Shown: piece by piece, positions 9,352 through 18,082 of the stretch | Position numbering within the stretch: position 1 is the first letter of the stretch | How the letters are laid out: every line of letters begins with the position of its first letter | Assembly (NCBI RefSeq): GCF_011947265.1 | Contig: NZ_JAATHD010000006.1 | Coordinates: forward strand, 1-64,000 | Length of the DNA stretch: 64,000 nt | Origin: Paenibacillus sp. HB172176 | Lineage (GTDB): Bacteria > Bacillota > Bacilli > Paenibacillales > Paenibacillaceae | Direction: 5' to 3' | Position numbers and translations under genes: made by a program | Notes under the pieces: generated by a model | Seen by the model: only the letters and a program-made list of their open reading frames with translations | Told to the model about the DNA's origin: nothing | Database searches by the model: none

Positions 9352-9417
9352 ATGTCCTAAATGTCGGGTACCTTGTCTATTTCGTCGCCTGTGTTGCAGA
9401 AGAGGCAGAACTATAAT
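9352..9417 (+). promoter_or_regulatory. Copy C of the 66-bp AraC-type promoter element
   Basis: Same length and layout as copies at 3015 and 32280: TGTC at 9353 and 9374 (21 bases apart), conserved TCGTnGCCTGTG, and a perfect -10 TATAAT at 9412-9417 without a good -35. It is the most diverged copy (48 of 66 identical to the 32280 copy). It precedes the kinase/regulator operon by about 118 bases, which suggests that the regulator at 11297 controls its own operon. The rest of the 9241-9534 gap holds the terminator at 9271 and otherwise nothing I recognise. Confidence 0.7.
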
Positions 9418-9534
9418 GGATATACTGGAAGGCGCTTGGATGGCAAGAGTCGAGCAGATTTGATATACTGGCCTTAAATTTGTCGAAGATTTATGAAACC
9501 GCTTAACTTATTGTGGGAATAAAGAGGGATGAGA

Positions 9535-11328
9535 ATGACCAGGTGGCTCTCAATCAGACATAGCATATTCTTCAAATTCTCATTGGCCTTTCTTACTGTC
9601 GGATTAATCCCGTTGCTCGTTCTGGGCTTTCTCGCGCTCAATCAATTCAGCGGACAAGTCGAGAGGCATACAGAGAACAACTTTAGACAGATGATCCTTT
9701 ATGTAAGCAGGAACGTAGACGACACGCTGCGCCAATATAATGAATTTTCGAAAATGATGTATTATAACCTTCAAAACCGGGAAGAGATGGACATTCCGGT
9801 TCGCAGGGAAATCGATGAATATGGGACGCTCAACCAGCTGTCGATAGACGATTTTCTTCGAAATGTATTATTCAGCGACGCCCATATTCAGAACGCTATT
9901 TTTGTCCGTGAAAGCGACGGACAGGTATTCAAGCAATCGCGTACAGGAAAGCTCTTTGATTCCAATCAGCCGTTCCCGCCTGTAAGCTGGTCTTACGCGC
10001 TAACCGCCGCTCCGAATCAATTGGCCGTATTTCCGCCGCATCTCGATTATTATTTCAGCTCGACCGATCAGGTAATCACCTTTGCACGTCAGCTAAATGA
10101 CATATCCGGAAAGCTGGGGCCCAGAATGGATGTACTTGGGACCTTGTTTTTTGACGTTGATATGGATTTGTTCGATGCGCTTTTCAAGCAGACCTCATTC
10201 GACAGCCGCGACGAGATGGTTATTGTGGATAACCATGGCTATATTCTCTACTCCAATCAGAGGGACAGGGCCGGAAGGCGCTTCGAGGAACCAAGGGCAG
10301 GCCAATCAAAGATTGTATTCTCCGAGAGCATTCCATTCATTGGCGGTCGTGTGGTCGGTCTGGCAGCCAGGTCCAATCTGTTCGCTTCTCTTGGCCAGAT
10401 TCGCGCAACCGTCATTCTTGTTTCGGCGATTTGCTTCCTCGCGCTTCTTCTTCTCGGGATGCTGTTCTCTCAACGGTTCACGCGTCCGATTCTGTCAATT
10501 ATGCGACAGATGGTGCGTGTTGAATCCGGACAGCTGGATCCGACTCCCGTGCCGAAACGCAAGGACGAGCTTGGACGGCTGGCATACGGATTCCAACGAA
10601 TGATAGAAAGGCTGCGCCAATTCATCGATGAGGCGTATGTTGCCGAAATCAAGCATAAGCAAACGGAGCTGAACGCGCTCAAGAGCCAGATTCAGCCGCA
10701 TTACTTATACAATACGCTTGAAGCCATTCGAATGACGGCTGTCGCCAATGATGACGAAGAAGCTGCCGATATGATTCATTCCTTATCCCACCAGCTTGAA
10801 TATATGATTGATTATGGGGAGCAATGGGTTACCGTGGGGCGGGAGCTGGAGCATCTGGACCATTATTTCCGATTAATCTCCGCTCGTTACGGCGGCCGCA
10901 TTGAGTTGCAGATCGAACTGGAGGATGGTCTTGCCAGGGCGGAAATTCTGAAGCTCACCCTGCAGCCGTTGGTTGAGAATGCCGTACAGCATGGCATACG
11001 AACGAGGGGCGGGCATGGCAAAATATCGGTAACCATTGAAACCGGCGAGGATGGGAAGCTGTGGGTCACCGTAATGGACAATGGAATCGGAATCGACGAA
11101 GCCAGACTTGAGCAAATTCGAAAAAATCTGGAGGACTCTTCCATCGGCGATGGCGGTCGGAGCATTGGAATTCGGAATGTGCATGAGAGACTTCGCTATG
11201 CTTGCGGGGAGGATTATGGACTTGAGCTGGAAAGCCGCTATGGAGTCGGTACGTCGATTCGAATGAAATATCCGCTGAGAAAGGAGCTTGACACAGATGG
11301 CCATGATACGAGTTCTATTGGTGGATGA
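9535..11328 (+). CDS. YesM-type sensor histidine kinase
   Basis: Full-length membrane sensor kinase. TM1 is at about 12-34, an extracellular sensor domain runs to about 288, TM2 is at about 290-312, then HAMP, the phospho-acceptor His389 in IQPHYLYNTLEA, and an ATPase domain with LQPLVENAVQHG, MDNGIGID and GIRNVHERLR. The ATG at 9535 is preferred over 9529 because GAGGG (9524-9528) lies six bases before it. Its end overlaps the regulator gene by 32 bases, so the two are translationally coupled. Two lipoprotein solute-binding genes follow, one of them overlapping the regulator, so a binding protein may present the sugar to this sensor. The operon starts behind the 9352-9417 element. Confidence 0.92.
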   Translation: MTRWLSIRHSIFFKFSLAFLTVGLIPLLVLGFLALNQFSGQVERHTENNFRQMILYVSRNVDDTLRQYNEFSKMMYYNLQNREEMDIPVRREIDEYGTLNQLSIDDFLRNVLFSDAHIQNAIFVRESDGQVFKQSRTGKLFDSNQPFPPVSWSYALTAAPNQLAVFPPHLDYYFSSTDQVITFARQLNDISGKLGPRMDVLGTLFFDVDMDLFDALFKQTSFDSRDEMVIVDNHGYILYSNQRDRAGRRFEEPRAGQSKIVFSESIPFIGGRVVGLAARSNLFASLGQIRATVILVSAICFLALLLLGMLFSQRFTRPILSIMRQMVRVESGQLDPTPVPKRKDELGRLAYGFQRMIERLRQFIDEAYVAEIKHKQTELNALKSQIQPHYLYNTLEAIRMTAVANDDEEAADMIHSLSHQLEYMIDYGEQWVTVGRELEHLDHYFRLISARYGGRIELQIELEDGLARAEILKLTLQPLVENAVQHGIRTRGGHGKISVTIETGEDGKLWVTVMDNGIGIDEARLEQIRKNLEDSSIGDGGRSIGIRNVHERLRYACGEDYGLELESRYGVGTSIRMKYPLRKELDTDGHDTSSIGG

Positions 11329-12937
11329 TGAGCCGCTTATTCTGCGAGGGCTTCGCAAGCTGTTGGATTGGCGGGAATTCGGCATGGAAATTGTGGGTGA
11401 AGCTTACGATGCCGAGGAGATGTGGAGTGTGATGGACGAGGCTCGACCGGATTTGCTTGTCTGCGACATTAATATGCCGGGCGCGAGCGGAATTGATGTT
11501 ATTCGTCGATTGAACGAATCGGGCCGTCCGGTGAAGACGTTGTTCATCAGCGCTTATCGGGACTTCTCGTACGCGCAGGACGCGCTAAGGTACGGCGCTG
11601 TTGAATATCTGGTTAAACCGATTGACAAGCATAGACTGGGGGAGGCTCTTCGCAAGGTGGTTCGTCTGCTTGATGATCAGACAGCCAGGCTGCGCGACAA
11701 GGAGAAAGCCGAGCGCTTCGAAACCCGGAAGAGAGCGGAGACCATTGAGGAGCTTCTGGAGCGACTTACGCATGGAGAGAAGAACGCTGCCACTCAGTTG
11801 AATGAGCTGGGCGTTATTGCGAGAAGCAACTATTTATCGGTTTGCTTTGGAGAATTGGAGTGGGAGGAAGAGAAGGGGGGCCGCTGGCGCAATCAGGAGA
11901 GGAAGCTTGTTGATTTCGCAGTGGAGAACGTACTGTCGGAATCCATATTGCCAAGCGGAATCGGCTTTTGCTTCCGCCGTGGACAGTTCTATGGCTTGTT
12001 CTTTCAGCATGATCAGGAGGAGGAAGCCGGCAGATGGGCCGAGGAGCTGCGTCAGAAGATCGAGCATTATTTGAAGGTTCCGTTCACGATTGGAATAGGT
12101 CTGCCTGTTTCCGAGCTTGACAACGCGGAGCTATCGGCTCGAACGGCGCTGAAGGCGCTTGAAGCCGCATATATGCATGGGCGCAATCGGGTTATCGATG
12201 CCCGTCATATTAGCCTGCCCGAGGAGAGAAAGCCGGATCCGGCATCGGGCATCTCGAAGGCGTTGGAGCGGCTTGTGAAGAAAGCCGGGGAGGCTTCCGA
12301 TGAAGCAGATGCCGCCATAAAAGAGTTGTTGGAGGAAGTCAGATCGATGGCTCCTGGAGGAAAGCCGGGCGCCGTCACGCTGATGTACGGCATTCTCGAA
12401 CGCTTCTACCAAGAGCTATATGAATCGGGAAGAGCGAGGGAGCTTGAGGAAGCGGAGGGGCGGAAGCTGTTGGAGAGAATGAGCGGCTTTCGTACCTTCG
12501 AGTCCATGTTCAGGTTTGTGGCGGAACAGATGGCATCGGCGCTTCGGCAGCCGGCGCTGCCTGATGGATGCGAAAGGCAGCAGACGCAGCGCATCATCGC
12601 CTACGTTGAAGAGCATTATCGGGAGAATTTGACGCTTGAGGTCATTTCGGCTCATTTCTATATGAACGCATACTATTTCAGCAGCGTCTTCAAGAAGCGC
12701 GTAGGGGAGAATTTCAAGGCGTACTTGACCAAGGTTCGGATGAAGCACGCGCTGCGGCTGTTGACGACGAGCGAGAAGATGGTGTACGAAATTGCCGAGG
12801 AAGTCGGTTATCCGAATGCCCGGCAATTCAGTCGCATGTTCAAAAAGTATTATGGGCAATTTCCGCAGGATTACAGGTCGGGCGGCGAAGCGGAAGCATT
12901 GTCCGAGGAGGACCCGGGAGATGCCGATGACCAGTAG
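11297..12937 (+). CDS. YesN-type response regulator, REC plus AraC HTH
   Basis: Cognate regulator of the kinase at 9535. Receiver: Asp10/Asp11 in LLVDDEP, phospho-acceptor Asp57 in VCDINMPG, and the conserved lysine in YLVKPID. A charged middle region of about 280 residues follows, then a C-terminal AraC domain (ISAHFYMNAYYFSSVFKK and IAEEVGYPNARQFSRMFKK). The frame can be extended to a TTG at 11288, but AAGGAG at 11281-11286 fits the ATG at 11297 (10-base spacing). Its 3' end overlaps the lipoprotein gene at 12921. Because a copy of the 66-bp element precedes this operon, this protein is my first candidate for binding all three copies; that is inference. The regulator at 1199 is the alternative. 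Confidence 0.92.
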   Translation: MAMIRVLLVDDEPLILRGLRKLLDWREFGMEIVGEAYDAEEMWSVMDEARPDLLVCDINMPGASGIDVIRRLNESGRPVKTLFISAYRDFSYAQDALRYGAVEYLVKPIDKHRLGEALRKVVRLLDDQTARLRDKEKAERFETRKRAETIEELLERLTHGEKNAATQLNELGVIARSNYLSVCFGELEWEEEKGGRWRNQERKLVDFAVENVLSESILPSGIGFCFRRGQFYGLFFQHDQEEEAGRWAEELRQKIEHYLKVPFTIGIGLPVSELDNAELSARTALKALEAAYMHGRNRVIDARHISLPEERKPDPASGISKALERLVKKAGEASDEADAAIKELLEEVRSMAPGGKPGAVTLMYGILERFYQELYESGRARELEEAEGRKLLERMSGFRTFESMFRFVAEQMASALRQPALPDGCERQQTQRIIAYVEEHYRENLTLEVISAHFYMNAYYFSSVFKKRVGENFKAYLTKVRMKHALRLLTTSEKMVYEIAEEVGYPNARQFSRMFKKYYGQFPQDYRSGGEAEALSEEDPGDADDQ

Positions 12938-14231
12938 AATGGGAATAATGCTTCTTGGAGCCAGCCTGCTCTTGACCGCTTGCAGCCGGTTTTCTGTAGA
13001 TAACGGCTATCATAGCCCTGACGAAAGCTCGTCGCCGTATACATCCTTCACCATTGTGTATCCCGGCGGCGATTTATCTCATAAGCAAGGAGTTTCAACC
13101 ACGATTGCGCGGTTCGAACAATCTCATCCCAATATTGGCATAACCGAAGGGAAGGAAAGCGGGACAGGCTCTTATTCGGACTACCTGAAGACGAAGGTGG
13201 CAGTCGGAGAGTTTCCGGATTTGATCGAGATCAGAGATACGGAGCTGTTCGCAAGCGCCGGCTTGTTGGCGGAGATGCCCGAGGAATTGCTGTATCCCTT
13301 CTTGTCCGTCGAGAAGGTGAACGGCAAGGTTTATACGCTTCCGCTGGAGAGAACACCCCCTCAAGGCATTATTTACAACAAAAGCTTGTTTCAACAGGCG
13401 GGTATTGATTCACCTCCCCGAACGTATGGGCAATTTCTATCGAACAACGACAAGCTCAAGAAGCTTGGAATTGTTCCATTGGTCGTCGGCGGCAAGGATT
13501 TGTGGCATATGGGCTTCTGGATCAACAAGTTTATGATTGATGAGGTATACGCAAAGGACCCCAATTGGAATTACAAGCGTACACAGCATCTTGTAAGCTG
13601 GACAGATCCTGAACCCTCGCGAGCCATGGAGCTGCTGGCCGGATTGTGGGAACGCGGCGATGTCGATGCCGATTACGAGACGACGGCAGACGGTCAGACA
13701 GCCTCTCTACTCGTTTCGGGAGAAGCGGCAATGTTATTCTCCGGACCGTGGATGTTCAACCAAATTCAATCGGCGGATCCGGCCTTCTCTTACGGCTTCT
13801 TCGTTCTGCCTGACGAGGCGGGCCATGTGAATCTGGCAGGAGCTCCATCCGCCAATGGATGGGCGATTTCTGCCGAGGCAGCGAATAACCCGGCTAAGCT
13901 CGAAGCCATTCAACAGTTTCTGACGTTTTTTTATGACGATGCTCAGTATTCGGATTACTTGCAAGCGGTTAACGGCTTGTCTGCCAAAGCGAGCGCGGAA
14001 GATGAACCGATGTCCGAGGCTATGAAGTCCTTGATGGATGCGCTTGACGATTCGCATACAACGCTTGCTTCGCAGATGAACAATTACGGCGGAGACAATT
14101 TGCTGCCTCCGATGTTCCGCGACTGGTTCTACAAGAAGATGATGAAGGTGCTCTCTGGCGGCGAGTCGCTGGAGGAGGCGCTGACGGAAGCTGACCAGGA
14201 ATGGGATCGCGAGGTTCAAGCTATGAGATGA
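12921..14231 (+). CDS. ABC solute-binding lipoprotein in the kinase operon
   Basis: Extracellular sugar-binding lipoprotein of family 1. A short signal peptide ends in the lipobox LTAC with the lipid-bearing Cys21, followed by TIVYPGGDLSHKQGVSTTIARFEQSHPNIGI-type fold starts and the usual two-lobe binding protein pattern (FPDLIEIRDTELFASAGLL, YALPLERT-like hinge, MLFSGPWMF). The open frame reaches back to 12792, but GAGGAGG at 12905-12911 nine bases before ATG 12921 and the signal peptide there fix the start. It overlaps the regulator gene by 17 bases and has no permease next to it. It is therefore a good candidate for a sensing partner of the kinase rather than a transport component, though import through another permease pair cannot be excluded. 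Confidence 0.85.
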   Translation: MPMTSRMGIMLLGASLLLTACSRFSVDNGYHSPDESSSPYTSFTIVYPGGDLSHKQGVSTTIARFEQSHPNIGITEGKESGTGSYSDYLKTKVAVGEFPDLIEIRDTELFASAGLLAEMPEELLYPFLSVEKVNGKVYTLPLERTPPQGIIYNKSLFQQAGIDSPPRTYGQFLSNNDKLKKLGIVPLVVGGKDLWHMGFWINKFMIDEVYAKDPNWNYKRTQHLVSWTDPEPSRAMELLAGLWERGDVDADYETTADGQTASLLVSGEAAMLFSGPWMFNQIQSADPAFSYGFFVLPDEAGHVNLAGAPSANGWAISAEAANNPAKLEAIQQFLTFFYDDAQYSDYLQAVNGLSAKASAEDEPMSEAMKSLMDALDDSHTTLASQMNNYGGDNLLPPMFRDWFYKKMMKVLSGGESLEEALTEADQEWDREVQAMR

Positions 14232-14244
14232 ATGGAGAAATACG

Positions 14245-14284
14245 CTTAAAAAAAGGAACCTGATCTTAAAAAAGATCACTGAAG
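14245..14284 (+). promoter_or_regulatory. Tandem CTTAAAAAA repeat and small inverted repeat
   Basis: CTTAAAAAA occurs at 14245 and 14265, exactly 20 bases apart, before the solute-binding gene at 14302. A similar pair with the same 20-base spacing lies at 15990-16019 before the permease genes. The second copy also lies in a perfect inverted repeat, TGATCTT-AAAA-AAGATCA (14261-14278), with no T run after it. It may be an operator for a tandem-binding regulator or an mRNA hairpin. A-rich sequence lowers confidence. Confidence 0.35.
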
Positions 14285-14301
14285 ATAAGGAAAAGGAGTC
14301 G

Positions 14302-15915
14302 ATGGATACAATGGCGTTCAGCTTCAAGCATGCATCTTGCAGATTTTGCGTTGCCGCCGCGTTAGCCGTCTCAATCTCCGCTTGCAGTTCGCCGTTCAGT
14401 CCGAAGCAGACGGATGGAGCTAACATCAGCGGCGGGGCAACGGAGCTTTCGCTGATGTTTTTCGGCGACAAGCCTGAGGACTGGGATCTGGTGGTTGATG
14501 CGTTTGTTCATCAGACGGATTCTTCTTTGCATGTGCGTCTCCGAACAGAATGGGATTCGGTGGAGGATTATGCGAAGAAGCTGATGTTAAAGCTGGCGGC
14601 AGGCGAAGAAATGGACGCCGTCTTCGACGCATCCTGGATGAGTCTGGAGAAAAACGCGGCACAAGGCTATTATCGCAACCTCGACAGCTATTTCGGGAAC
14701 GATGCTTATCCCGGATTAAAGGCCGCTTTTCCCGAGGCGTTTTTGGACGCCAATCGTATTAACGGCCATATTTATGCCATTCCGTTGACTCAAAGCTATC
14801 ATGATATCGAGATTCTCTATATTCGCAAGGACTTGCGTGAGGAGTTCGGAATGTCGCCGATTGCCAGCTACGATGATCTCAGGCGGTATTTCCAGCTGGT
14901 TCAGGAGAAGAAACCGGAGATGATTCCGCTGGCGCTCAAGGGAGATCGCGGCTTCTTCCGGATGTTCGACAGAAGCGGGAAAATGCTGCATTACAGAGCC
15001 GCTCCTGACGCCATTGCCGGAACTGGAATCGATTTTGCGCTGGCTTTGTCCGAAGACGGCAAGCAGGTGCTTGGAGCTACCACATACGGAGATCCGGCTT
15101 CTTACTATGAATCGCTGCCGGCGCCTATGAACAATCCGGATGATCTGTACGCCTCTCTTGACAGCTATGTGAAATGGAACGCTTATGTGCAAAGAGATGT
15201 ATTGAATGAACGCAATGCGGCTGTCTTGTTCGAATCGGGAAAGTCGGCGGCCTATGAGGGAACCTTGTCGGGATGGAACGCTGTTCGCCAGGATTTGAAG
15301 CAATCCATTCCGGGAGCGGAGCTGGAGGGCTTTGCCTACAAAACCTGTCAAAGGGAGATGCAAGCGGGCTGTATCGGGACCGATTACCGCGCTTGGAATA
15401 ATCTTGCGATACCGGTAACGTCAAAGCACACCGAGCTTGTCATGCGATTCGTCGACTGGATATTCCAATCCCAGGAGCATCATGATTTGTTCGAGCTGGG
15501 GATTGAAGGCGTGCATTGGAAAAGCGAACCCGACCGCCTATTCAAACGTCTTCCGGCCTCCTCCCGGTATGTCTTCCCTGCCTTTCTGCTGACCTGGAAT
15601 CCAACGCTCTCGCGCATCGATGCCGATAGCGATCCTGAGGCGCTCAAGCTCTTGCAGTACGCCTCCAAGGCTTCAAGCTATTATCAATTGCCGCTCGCTG
15701 GCTTCGCATTCAACCCCTTGCCGGTCAAGAGCGAGATTGCAAGAATCCAGCCCGTCGCGACGCAGATGCTTCAGGTGTTCAAATCAGGCCTGGATCCTGC
15801 CTGGAGAGCAACGGCTGCGCAGACGAACCAGAGGCTGCGGGAAATGGGACTCGACCGTATACGAGAGGAGTTGATTCGACAAGCGCAAAGTTATTTGGAC
15901 GATGGTGGAGTTTAA
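14302..15915 (+). CDS. LplA-type solute-binding lipoprotein
   Basis: Sugar-binding lipoprotein, clearly paralogous to the one at 18083. Shared blocks include MFFGDKPEDWD versus MLFGDRPADLD, NGHIYAIPLTQSYHDIEI versus NGHIYAIPLTNAFYDIDV, YIRKDLREEFGM and GDRGFFRMF. The signal peptide ends with lipobox ISAC (Cys28). The C-terminal part is of the DUF3502 type seen with LplB/LplC permeases. ATG 14302 lies close to AAAAGGAG (14291-14298); ATG 14311 is an alternative. It is separated from the permeases by a terminator, so it belongs to the kinase operon transcript, while the importer has its own binding protein downstream. It may extend the ligand range of the 16117/17123 permease or serve in sensing. 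Confidence 0.88.
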   Translation: MDTMAFSFKHASCRFCVAAALAVSISACSSPFSPKQTDGANISGGATELSLMFFGDKPEDWDLVVDAFVHQTDSSLHVRLRTEWDSVEDYAKKLMLKLAAGEEMDAVFDASWMSLEKNAAQGYYRNLDSYFGNDAYPGLKAAFPEAFLDANRINGHIYAIPLTQSYHDIEILYIRKDLREEFGMSPIASYDDLRRYFQLVQEKKPEMIPLALKGDRGFFRMFDRSGKMLHYRAAPDAIAGTGIDFALALSEDGKQVLGATTYGDPASYYESLPAPMNNPDDLYASLDSYVKWNAYVQRDVLNERNAAVLFESGKSAAYEGTLSGWNAVRQDLKQSIPGAELEGFAYKTCQREMQAGCIGTDYRAWNNLAIPVTSKHTELVMRFVDWIFQSQEHHDLFELGIEGVHWKSEPDRLFKRLPASSRYVFPAFLLTWNPTLSRIDADSDPEALKLLQYASKASSYYQLPLAGFAFNPLPVKSEIARIQPVATQMLQVFKSGLDPAWRATAAQTNQRLREMGLDRIREELIRQAQSYLDDGGV

Positions 15916-15936
15916 AGCGATACCGGCATCATTTTT

Positions 15937-15966
15937 GGACGCGAGAAAGCAGCGTCTATTTTTTTT
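15937..15966 (+). terminator. Rho-independent terminator ending the kinase operon
   Basis: GGACGC (15937-15942) pairs with GCGTCT (15952-15957) around a 9-base loop and is followed by a run of eight T after one A. It separates the kinase/regulator/lipoprotein operon from the permease operon. Confidence 0.75.
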
Positions 15967-15979
15967 GCCCGGAGAGTGA

Positions 15980-16029
15980 ATGCAATCGCTTTAAAAAGCT
16001 CCCTTCCAACTTAAAAAGCGGCATTTAAA
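15980..16029 (+). promoter_or_regulatory. cre-like site plus tandem TTTAAAAAG repeat before the LplB gene
   Basis: ATGCAATCGCTTTAA (15980-15994) fits the CcpA cre consensus with one mismatch. Overlapping it, TTAAAAAGC occurs at 15991 and 16011, 20 bases apart, as in the 14245-14284 element. A clear -10 is not evident. The remaining bases to 16100 show nothing else I recognise. Confidence 0.35.
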
Positions 16030-16116
16030 CGCTTGGGATTCAAATGGTAAGGTTGTCTTGCGACAAATCAAAGGTTTGAATACATGCGAAACGGCTTGAT
16101 AAGGAGGAACTATGAA

Positions 16117-17088
16117 TTGAAAAACACAGCTATGGTTAAAACGCTTTCGCCTAACGCACCGGTTCGCGAAAGGAAGAGCGGAATGGTGAAGGAGCTTCGC
16201 AAGAATGGCATGTTATATCTGTTAACCCTTCCAGGAATCGCGCTCATCTTTGTTTTTTCCTATCTGCCTATGGGCGGAATTATAGTGGCATTCGAGAACT
16301 TCAATGCCATTAAAGGAATTACGGGCAGCGAGTTTGTCGGCTTGAAAAATTTCGAGTTCTTCATTCAATCGAATGAAGTGCTGCATGTCATCGCCAATAC
16401 GCTGTTTCTGAATGTCTTGTTCATTGGCTTCGGTACGGCGGCTTCCGTCTCGATCGCCATTATGTTCTCGGAAATCGGCGGCAAAAAATTCAAGAGAATT
16501 GTTCAGACGGCGGTAACCTTGCCGAACTTTCTGTCCTGGACGGTCATCGCCATGTTCGTTCTGGCGCTGCTATCGAGCGATACAGGCATGCTGAACAAAT
16601 GGTTGTCCGCATTTGGAATTGGTCCGATTGCTTTTTTCAACGAAGCGGCAATATGGCCTGTCATTCTTGTGCTTATCAAAATTTGGCAAGGAGCGGGCTT
16701 CGGAGCGATTGTCTATCTGGCCACCATCACCGGCATTAACCCGGATATTTATGAATCCGCGTCTATCGACGGCGCTAGCCGCTGGAAGAAAATCGTCTAC
16801 ATTACGCTTCCGTTATTAAAGCCTACCGTTATTCTGATGATGTTGCTGGCAATGGGCGGCATATTCTACGGAGACTTCGGGATGATCTATGCCATTGTCG
16901 GCCGCAACGTGCTTCTCTATCCGACAACGGATGTTATCGACACGTACGTATACCGGGCATTGATGGATCTGGGAGATATGGGCATGGCGGCTGCCGTTGG
17001 CTTCTTCCAATCGTTGATCGGCTTCATTCTGGTCGTCTGCGTCAACCAATTGGCGCGCAAATTCAGCCCGGATTCGGCGCTGTTCTGA
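16117..17088 (+). CDS. LplB-type ABC sugar permease
   Basis: First membrane subunit of a CUT1-type sugar importer. Six membrane segments start near residue 35 (MLYLLTLPGIALIFVFSYLP) and the cytoplasmic EAA loop for ATPase docking is present (YESASIDGASRWKKIVYITLP). The TTG at 16117 is chosen because AAGGAGGAAC at 16101-16110 lies eight bases upstream; the ATG at 16112 in another frame ends after two codons, and the in-frame ATG 16084 lacks a ribosome site. It is followed by LplC (17123) and LplA (18083). No ATPase is encoded in the window, so a shared MsmX-like ATPase is expected. Confidence 0.92.
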   Translation: MKNTAMVKTLSPNAPVRERKSGMVKELRKNGMLYLLTLPGIALIFVFSYLPMGGIIVAFENFNAIKGITGSEFVGLKNFEFFIQSNEVLHVIANTLFLNVLFIGFGTAASVSIAIMFSEIGGKKFKRIVQTAVTLPNFLSWTVIAMFVLALLSSDTGMLNKWLSAFGIGPIAFFNEAAIWPVILVLIKIWQGAGFGAIVYLATITGINPDIYESASIDGASRWKKIVYITLPLLKPTVILMMLLAMGGIFYGDFGMIYAIVGRNVLLYPTTDVIDTYVYRALMDLGDMGMAAAVGFFQSLIGFILVVCVNQLARKFSPDSALF

Positions 17089-17122
17089 ATCATTCTATTA
17101 CTGATTGAAAGCAGGTGCACAC

Positions 17123-18004
17123 ATGATCAAGGAAAGCGGCGGAGATCGCCTGCTCAAAGGCTTTATCTATATTGCGCTTACGCTTATGGCTCTGTATTGT
17201 CTGGTGCCATTCGTCTCTGTAATCAGCAGCTCGCTCTCCAGCGAGGCTTCCGTGTTAAGAGACGGCTACTCTATCTTTCCCAAGGAATTCTCGGTAAGCG
17301 CGTACAAGCTGATTTTCAAGGATGACACCATCTACAAGGCTTACGGCGTAACCTCCTTCGTGACGGTTGTCGGGACGATGCTGGCGATGGTCGTGACATG
17401 CTGCATGGCTTATGCTCTCTCCATCCGAACACTCAAATACCGCAATGGCATTAACTTCTATGTCTATTTTACGATGCTGTTCCATGGAGGGCTGGTTGCC
17501 AATTATTTGTTGATATCCAAATACCTTGGGATGAAGGATTCAATCTGGGTTCTGATTATTCCGGCGTTGATCAGTCCGTGGAATATGTTTTTGCTTCGCA
17601 ATTTCTTTAAATCCGTTGATGAGTCGCTGGCCGAATCAGCCAAAATCGATGGAGCCAACGATCTGTACATCTTCTACAAAATCATCTTGCCTATATCGAT
17701 GCCTGCTCTGGCAACGATTGGTTTATTCTATGCAATGGGTTTTTGGAACAAGTGGTTTGAGGCGATGCTCTACATTTCCGATCACGACAAGTTTCCACTG
17801 CAATATTTGGTTATGAGAATTATGAATAACGCGGAGTTTGCGAATCAGCTGTCTTCGCAAATCAATCTGCCAAATTATGTTGTGCCAACATTGACAACCC
17901 GGCTGGCGACGACTGTCGTCACGATTGGACCGATTATTTTTCTCTATCCTTTCCTGCAGAAATATTTCGTCAAGGGATTGATGGTGGGAGCGGTCAAGGG
18001 CTAA
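17123..18004 (+). CDS. LplC-type ABC sugar permease
   Basis: Second membrane subunit of the importer. Six membrane segments, the LplC-type extracytoplasmic stretch after TM1 (SSEASVLRDGYSIFPKEF), the EAA loop (LAESAKIDGANDLYIFYKIILP) and the family C-terminus (FLQKYFVKGLMVGAVKG) are visible. ATG 17123 follows AGGTG (17113-17117); a TTG at 17105 is less likely. It lies 34 bases after the partner permease. Confidence 0.92.
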   Translation: MIKESGGDRLLKGFIYIALTLMALYCLVPFVSVISSSLSSEASVLRDGYSIFPKEFSVSAYKLIFKDDTIYKAYGVTSFVTVVGTMLAMVVTCCMAYALSIRTLKYRNGINFYVYFTMLFHGGLVANYLLISKYLGMKDSIWVLIIPALISPWNMFLLRNFFKSVDESLAESAKIDGANDLYIFYKIILPISMPALATIGLFYAMGFWNKWFEAMLYISDHDKFPLQYLVMRIMNNAEFANQLSSQINLPNYVVPTLTTRLATTVVTIGPIIFLYPFLQKYFVKGLMVGAVKG

Positions 18005-18015
18005 CGTGAGCGAGG

Positions 18016-18041
18016 CTGAACACGCCTAATCGGCGGTTTAG
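18016..18041 (+). other. Intercistronic stem-loop before the LplA gene
   Basis: CTGAACACGCC (18016-18026) can pair with CGGCGGTTTAG (18031-18041) around TAAT, with one bulge and one G-T pair. There is no T run. It may protect or separate the mRNA of the strongly needed binding protein. Confidence 0.3.
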
Positions 18042-18082
18042 TATAGAAGCTGTTCAAGTATATAAAGGGAGGAATTACAAAG

